Shown here: piece after piece, positions 18,618 to 23,234 of the stretch
How positions within the stretch are numbered: position 1 is the first letter of the stretch
Layout: each line of letters opens with the position of its first letter
Source of the DNA: Funneliformis mosseae
Lineage: Eukaryota > Glomeromycota > Glomeromycetes > Glomerales > Glomeraceae
DNA: 23,234 bases
Assembly (NCBI GenBank): GCA_910592005.1
Contig: CAJVPP010001046.1
Span: 1 to 23,234 of the forward strand
Reading direction: 5' to 3'
Position numbers and translations under genes: made by a program
Notes under the pieces: model-generated
What the model saw: the letters and a program-made list of their open reading frames with translations, nothing else
What the model was told of the DNA's origin: nothing
Databases searched by the model: none

Positions 18618-20088
18618 ATGAATACAATTCCTTACGGTCGTAAGCAAGGTAAAGTCAAATTCTTTAACTGTCAGAAAGGATATGGATTTATCATTCCTCA
18701 TAACCTTGGACTTGGTGAAAAGGTAGAAGGTGAGAATAACAAAAATTTTTTAAAATCAAGATTTTATGATTACTTGCTTAATTTATACTTGTGCAAAATT
18801 ATTTTCCTGTTTTGATTAATAAATTGGCGTTTTAGAAACTTAAAATTTTGAGAACTTATTTATTTTTTTGATTATTCCAAAAAAAGTAATAATTGTTCTA
18901 AAACGTGGCGCAGAGCAATCTAGTTTTTTATCTCGATCAAAAAAATGATGTTTGGCCTGTGCACACGATTTTCTTATGTTGTACCAAAATTTTTGCATAT
19001 CTTAACTCTCTTCAATCATATTAATATATTTCATATTTGTGAACATTTTTTATGCTCTGTAATTCTCTGTCTATCTGCTTTATTTTTTTTTTTTTACTTT
19101 ATATGTGGTGAATTTAATTTATTCAAGTTTTTGTGCATCATACTGCAATTCATAACAATGGTGGTTTTAAGAGCCTTGCTGAGGTATCAATAAGTGCAAA
19201 TTCAGTCCATTAAGTATACTTTTTTTTCTTCTACGTTTTCTATTCCTAATATGTCATCTCCACTTCTTTATATATCCACTTTATTTTCCATGTCATCGTT
19301 CATCCGAATTCGTTCTTAATTCCGTACCTTAATTCATATTCCAAGGGAGAAGATGTAAGTGGTTTCATTATCTATCAATTTGTCATGTTCATAGGTATAT
19401 CTGTCTTTAACTCTTATTATATTTTACAGGTGGAATTTGACTTGATCAAAGGTCCAAAAGGCCTTCAAGCCGCTAACGTTAGTGGACCGAATGGAATTGC
19501 TGTTAAAGGGGATCCGAATGCTCCTGGCAATAATAAAAGAATTGTTACAAAGTAAACCATCTTTTTTTTTTAAAAAAAAATATATATATATATCTCTCTC
19601 TCAAAATTGGGTATGGAACTTAAAAAAAGAATTATTTAATTTTCAAAAAAAAAAAAAAATAATTTTAGCAACAATAATTTTATCGGAACAACCTATAATT
19701 ACCTTGGTGTTGATGTGAACCGTGCTAATTATAACAACACCGGTGAGCGAATATAATGCGATTGCAGGAAACGATCTTTCTTTTATTAATATTCAATCGT
19801 TTACTAGGTGGATATGGAAATCGAATGGGATTGAATCAGCCTTACCACGCATTGCAATCAACCTATGCTCCATATTTTCAACAGCAATTGTCCCATTTCG
19901 CATCTCAGCAACCACTGTTTGGGACACAACAATTTACCAGTTATACCGCCCAAACGTACGGTAATCCGACAACCGGTCAACAATCCAGTTTGAATAATAA
20001 TTCTGTATCGCAACCTAATCTCGCGTACGCGACGCAACCCATATTTCCTAATTATAATAGTACTATTAATAGCGCTAATCTTACTTGA
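18618..20088 (+). CDS. Cold-shock-domain RNA-binding protein with Q/N-rich tail, 6 exons, 217 aa
   Basis: Coding exons are 18618-18729, 19128-19183, 19346-19354 (9 nt), 19430-19551, 19669-19742 and 19808-20088, 654 nt in total, all GT...AG and in frame. Residues about 9-80 form a single cold-shock domain. GKVKFFNCQKGYGFI (11-25) carries RNP1, and V-F-V-H-H-T-A-I (38-45) carries RNP2 once exon 1 is joined to exon 2. SLAE|GED|VEFDLIKGPKGLQAANV completes the barrel. Such domains bind single-stranded RNA or DNA; bacterial CspA and animal Y-box/LIN28 proteins are relatives. After residue about 85 the chain is low-complexity: N/G-rich (NNNFIGTTYNYLG), then Q/S/T/Y/N-rich to the end, resembling disordered tails of RNP-granule proteins. 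The ATG at 18618 starts just before the domain; the frame reaches upstream only through a non-ATG codon. Targets are unknown. Confidence 0.9.
19346..19354 (+). other. 9-nt microexon in the cold-shock domain
   Basis: TTCCAAG|GGAGAAGAT|GTAAGT encodes Gly-Glu-Asp. Without it the domain would read SLAE-VEFD, three residues short of the family pattern SL.EG..VEF. With it the match is exact. Flanking introns are 162 and 75 nt. The upstream donor (GAG|GTATCA) is weaker than the one after the microexon (GTAAGT). Confidence 0.8.
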
Positions 20089-20655
20089 ATGATCATAGTA
20101 CAAATAGTCTACAATTTCCATTTATATATATTTATATATATATAATATAATATATTTCTTAATAGAACATTCATTTACTTCAAAAAAAGTAATTGCGTAT
20201 TCTAAAGTTTTAAATAGGTTAAATTAATATTTGTCTTTACTCGTATTGGTCGTATTTTGCAAAAAGTATTATCGGGTCTATGACAAGTCATTACGAAAAT
20301 AAAACCCTTAAATAGTTCTACTATCGTCACCTATTTAATTATTTTAAATTTCGAACTAATCAATTTATATTATTAATGTTGGAATAAATCCACTAATAAT
20401 TTTTATGATAACTCCTTTTTTTTTAAAAATAAAAAATTACAGGAATCTTATACATATAAATAAGTAAAAAGGTTATTATAGATGAAAATTTTTAGATTAT
20501 TCGATTTTTTCTATATTTGTCATCAAAATTAAAATGTAAATAAAAAAATCTAATTAATTCTCCCAAAATTTCGTTAAATATTATAAAGCGATATTGTAAG
20601 TGTTTCATTTATGTCTGTCTAATTATGACGATATTTATAAAATATAAATCATATT
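20089..20655. other. Convergent 3' region between cold-shock and carrier genes
   Basis: A 567-bp spacer holding both 3' ends. On the plus strand, AAAATAAAACCC at about 20297-20308 is a possible polyadenylation signal for the cold-shock gene. On the minus strand, the ATTTTTATTTACATTTTAA complement region (about 20525-20545) could serve the carrier gene. No other gene is recognised. Confidence 0.4.
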
Positions 20656-22246
20656 TTATGTAAAATATTTTCTCATCCAAGTTGTTACTTGATCAAATAC
20701 TACTAATAAGATACCACCCCCAGGTCCAAGACGAAGTACTTTGGGAACAAATCCCTTATAAAGAGCGCCGAAACTACAAAAAAAAAAAAGATTAAAAAAA
20801 AAAATAATAAAATTTTAGATATAAAGCTTAATGAATTACCCTTCTTCTTGCGCAACAGTTTTGATAGCAGGTATCGTCCAATTATATTTTTTAACAGTAC
20901 CAGAATCATTTTGAATTCTAGTTTTAACTACATCAAATGGTGTATTTAACATTGTACCTATTGTACCACCAATTGCTCCTGCGATAAAATTATTTCTTAA
21001 TTGTTGTTGTTTATTCTTTAAAAAAAAAAATAAATAAATAAATTTTAAGTAATTTCGAAAATAATCAATTACGAAGAACATTATCATTTTTAAATAATAT
21101 TTACATCTGCTTTTGGTAATGCTTTTCTAATACTGAAGATGCTGCCGAAATATCCACCGTTCCACGTGGCATGACGCCATACTGTAGCCTCTAATCCGTT
21201 GAATAAAGCAAGAGGTCCTTCATGTCTAACAATCTTTGTTATTGCATCAAAAGTACCATTGTATTTTCCTGCCTATTTTATTTTAATCAATAAAAAAAAA
21301 AGATTTAATATAAAAAGAAAAAAAAAATATTTCCTTATTTGTAATAAATAAAACTTACATTTCCTTTATCCTGAAGGCGAATCTTAACAAGTTCAAAAGG
21401 TACAATTACAACAGCTTCGGTACACCCGGCAGCAATACCCGCTTGAATAGATAATGACTGATCCATTTTATCTTTACCATTAATTGATTTGAGTATCCTA
21501 GAATATTGTTCATTAGCAGAAAACTTTATCGCTCTTTTCGGTGCTTCAACAAGAATTGGAGGAAGTATTCCTCGATAAAGTCGACTAAATCTATTGATCG
21601 ATACACCCCACAAAAAGGAATTTAGTTTTCCAACGATTTAATAAGAAACATAAATGTAATTGAAAAATTTAATGATTTACCCTTCATTTTTAATGATTTT
21701 CTTGAAACAATCCAAGACTGAAGTATAAACTTCTTCTCCCGCGCCCGATCCAACTTGTAATTGAAACCTCGTCTTTACGACTAATTATTGTAAAAGTTCA
21801 TGATTATTTATGGGCCAAAGTATTTAATGGAGTATTGATTGATATCTTACCATCGAGCGGATACCTATTATTTAGGATTGTTAAATTAATCAAAACTTTA
21901 GAATTCAATCTGATTACATGTACCCTAAAAAAATGGATATGTTAACTTACATAACAAGAATTTCACTTGTTCCCGCTATACCTCCAGCGGCAAAGTGAAA
22001 TAAGAAGGGAAGAGCTAATGATAATGAATCATAATAAATAAATATAAATAAATAAATATATTTGCAAGTAGAAAAAAGATTTTTTTTGTTTTTTTTTTAT
22101 TTTTTATTTTTTTAAAAAAACGTCATTGAATTACACTCTTTAGAAAATAACCAGGGCTTTCACAACTCACGTTTTTCAGTTTTGACGGTAACGCCAGGAG
22201 TAGCGGTAGTAGCGGTTGCCAAGGGAGTAGGGGGCGCAGCAGCCAT
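20656..22246 (-). CDS. ODC1: Mitochondrial 2-oxodicarboxylate carrier, 8 exons, 315 aa
   Basis: Exons (minus) are 22246-22171, 22014-21951, 21864-21851 (14 nt), 21780-21681, 21590-21359, 21272-21105, 21015-20840 and 20773-20656, 948 nt in total, every junction in frame. It is a SLC25 carrier with three repeats. Each starts a PX[DE]XX[KR] signature: PLDVVKTRFQ (49-58), PFELVKIRLQ (149-158) and PFDVVKTRIQ (244-253). HATWNGGYFG (about 198-207) and GFVPKVLRLGPGGGILLVVF near the C-terminus are typical of the oxodicarboxylate carriers (yeast Odc1/Odc2, human SLC25A21). These exchange 2-oxoadipate and 2-oxoglutarate across the inner mitochondrial membrane, linking lysine metabolism to the matrix. 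The N-terminus is an A/P/T-rich leader (MAAAPPTPLATATTATPG). Length fits the family. The substrate call rests on motif recognition, and the ODC1 versus ODC2 choice is arbitrary. Confidence 0.88.
21851..21864 (-). other. 14-nt microexon encoding the first carrier signature
   Basis: Minus strand: AATAATAG|GTATCCGCTCGATG|GTAAGATATC. It supplies the last base of Met, then Tyr-Pro-Leu-Asp and the first base of Val, joining EILVM to VVKTR. Skipping it would shift the frame and delete the Pro and Asp of the first PX[DE]XX[KR] motif. Confidence 0.85.
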
Positions 22247-22582
22247 AATTTTGTTTCGATGTTTTGTCTCGAGAAAAAAAAATATATATATACAGTATAG
22301 ATATATATGTATACAGTATATATAACCGAGGTAATATATAATTTTTTTTTTTTTTTTTTTTGATGATAAGCCTAGAAGATAATCAAGCACATGCAAATAC
22401 ATGTATTGATAATCAATTATGCTACACGTTATGTAAATTCAAATCTTTAGATTGAATTCATTAGATCTTTCCTTATCTATATAAACAATGTTTGTAAGCG
22501 AATTTTTTCACCCGCTTCCTTATTTGTTAAATAAGAATCTCAATCTTTTTTATTTATTTTTTTTTCAAATAATTTATAAATT
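22247..22582. promoter_or_regulatory. Shared divergent promoter, carrier and ALKBH8-like gene
   Basis: Only 336 bp separate the two start codons. On the plus side CTATATAAAC (22477-22486) is a good TATA box about 100 bp before the ALKBH8-like ATG, followed by a pyrimidine-rich tract (TTTTTTCACCCGCTTCC). On the minus side the stretch before the carrier ATG is a run of TATATA repeats (about 22280-22325), then a T18-type tract at 22341-22361. Co-regulation is possible but not shown. Confidence 0.55.
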
Positions 22583-23234
22583 ATGATAATGACAAAAAAT
22601 AATCTTGAATACGAAGTATTTACAACATCATCTTCCACAAAAGATAATTCATTATCATTAACACGTAATGAATCAAGAAGATTAAAAAGGATTCAATTAA
22701 AAAAGTTACAGGCGTATGAAGTTATCGAAAAGATTGAGAATGCTCCTGTGAAAGAAATTTTTTCCTTAGAACAAACACCATATTTATGCTTAACTAACGT
22801 TTGTTTTGGGGGGATTGGGGGTGTAACGACAGAACAATTATCGAATATTTTTAAATCGTTTAATGGTTACCTTGGATTAAAGTTAACACATGGCAAGGTA
22901 ATAGTGATCGATTATCCATTTTTTTGATTTGTTTCAGATAACTTTGATAATTGTTGTATACCGAATATTTTTTTGTTACAGCCATATTCATTTATCATAT
23001 TCAATACACCTTATGATGCATTTCATGCAAGAGAAGCACTTCATGAGAAATCATGTGATGCTCTAAACGGGAAAATCATGTTTATTGAATACGTTAATTT
23101 GAATTATCAAAATTTTATAAAACAAATCAAGAATTCGGATAAAAGTGATATTCCAGGTTTAATGCTAATGGAAGAATTTATTACGATTGAACAAGAAAAA
23201 GAGATTTTACAAGAATTATATTCAACCAAATCAT
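22583..23234 (+). CDS. ALKBH8: ALKBH8-type RRM-AlkB protein, 5' part (runs off window)
   Basis: Exon 1 is 22583-22897 (105 aa). An 84-nt GTAATA...TTACAG intron spans 22898-22981, and exon 2 runs from 22982 to the window end; 189 residues are visible. After a Ser/Thr-rich N-terminus and a basic helix (RNESRRLKRIQLKKLQ, 29-44), residues about 66-145 form an RNA recognition motif with the ALKBH8-like features L-x-N-x-x-F-GG-x-GG-V-T-T-E-Q-L and GK|PYSFIIF across the splice. DIPGLMLMEEFITIEQEKEI (161-180) is the entry of the AlkB Fe(II)/2-oxoglutarate dioxygenase domain. In animals ALKBH8 hydroxylates the wobble-uridine modification of certain tRNAs and carries a C-terminal methyltransferase. The catalytic HxD...H and any methyltransferase lie beyond the window. 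The start is ATG 22583; ATG 22589 is an alternative. Confidence 0.8.

Noticed and set aside
18557..18643. Upstream ATG as the start of the cold-shock gene
   Set aside because: Its frame stops after 28 codons, is not in phase with the domain, and it lies in a probable 5' UTR intron.
18945..19193. 82-codon plus-strand frame
   Set aside because: It lies mostly inside the 398-nt first intron; the real exon 19128-19183 is read in another frame that gives V-F-V-H-H.
19722..19964. Overlapping frames around the last cold-shock exons, including 19858-20121 on the minus strand
   Set aside because: The spliced plus-strand frame continues the protein in phase; the others overlap introns or the Q/N-rich exon in wrong frames.
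22938..22981. Alternative acceptor TTTCAG at 22937 in the ALKBH8-like gene
   Set aside because: It would put the PYSFIIF segment out of frame; the TTACAG acceptor at 22981 keeps the RRM.

Overview
The window looks like nuclear DNA of a very AT-rich, intron-bearing fungus. The best guess is an arbuscular mycorrhizal fungus (Glomeromycotina, Rhizophagus-like). This rests on extreme A+T content, short GT...AG introns of about 60-160 nt (one of 398 nt), a fungal-type bestrophin-like channel, a Q/N-rich cold-shock-domain protein, an ODC-type mitochondrial carrier, an ALKBH8-type gene, and many decayed Tc1/mariner, pogo and hAT-like elements. Species assignment is inference; no search was run.

The window has two halves. 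Positions 1 to about 14,950 contain no intact gene. They hold AT-rich decay and transposon fossils: pogo-type inverted-repeat pieces (1-166, 3833-4003, about 14317-14357), a decayed pogo/Tigger transposase on the minus strand (about 1440-1960), two copies of one short TA-flanked MITE (798-962 and 11310-11473), another possible MITE (10650-10886), and a full-length but dead Tc1 element with both terminal repeats (11547-13163). The most striking block is 6328-9734. A minisatellite of 25-bp palindromic units is interrupted by two separate hAT-like non-autonomous elements. Each has related terminal inverted repeats, an 8-bp target duplication and its own private array of hairpin-forming units (about 52 bp in one, about 50 bp in the other).

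Positions about 15,000 to 23,234 are gene-bearing, with higher complexity and frequent CpG. Four genes could be modelled exon by exon. They are a bestrophin-like anion channel (minus, 15023-16437, 3 exons, 407 aa); a cold-shock-domain RNA-binding protein with a Q/N/S/T-rich tail (plus, 18618-20088, 6 coding exons including a 9-nt microexon, 217 aa, plus a probable 5' UTR intron); a mitochondrial 2-oxodicarboxylate carrier (minus, 20656-22246, 8 exons including a 14-nt microexon, 315 aa); and the 5' part of an ALKBH8-type RRM-AlkB gene (plus, from 22583, running off the window). All exon junctions join in frame to conserved family motifs.

The genes do not form one pathway. The carrier and the ALKBH8-like gene are divergent and share a 336-bp promoter region. 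The cold-shock gene and the carrier are convergent. The bestrophin-like gene is divergent from the cold-shock gene across a 2.2-kb spacer in which no gene was recognised.
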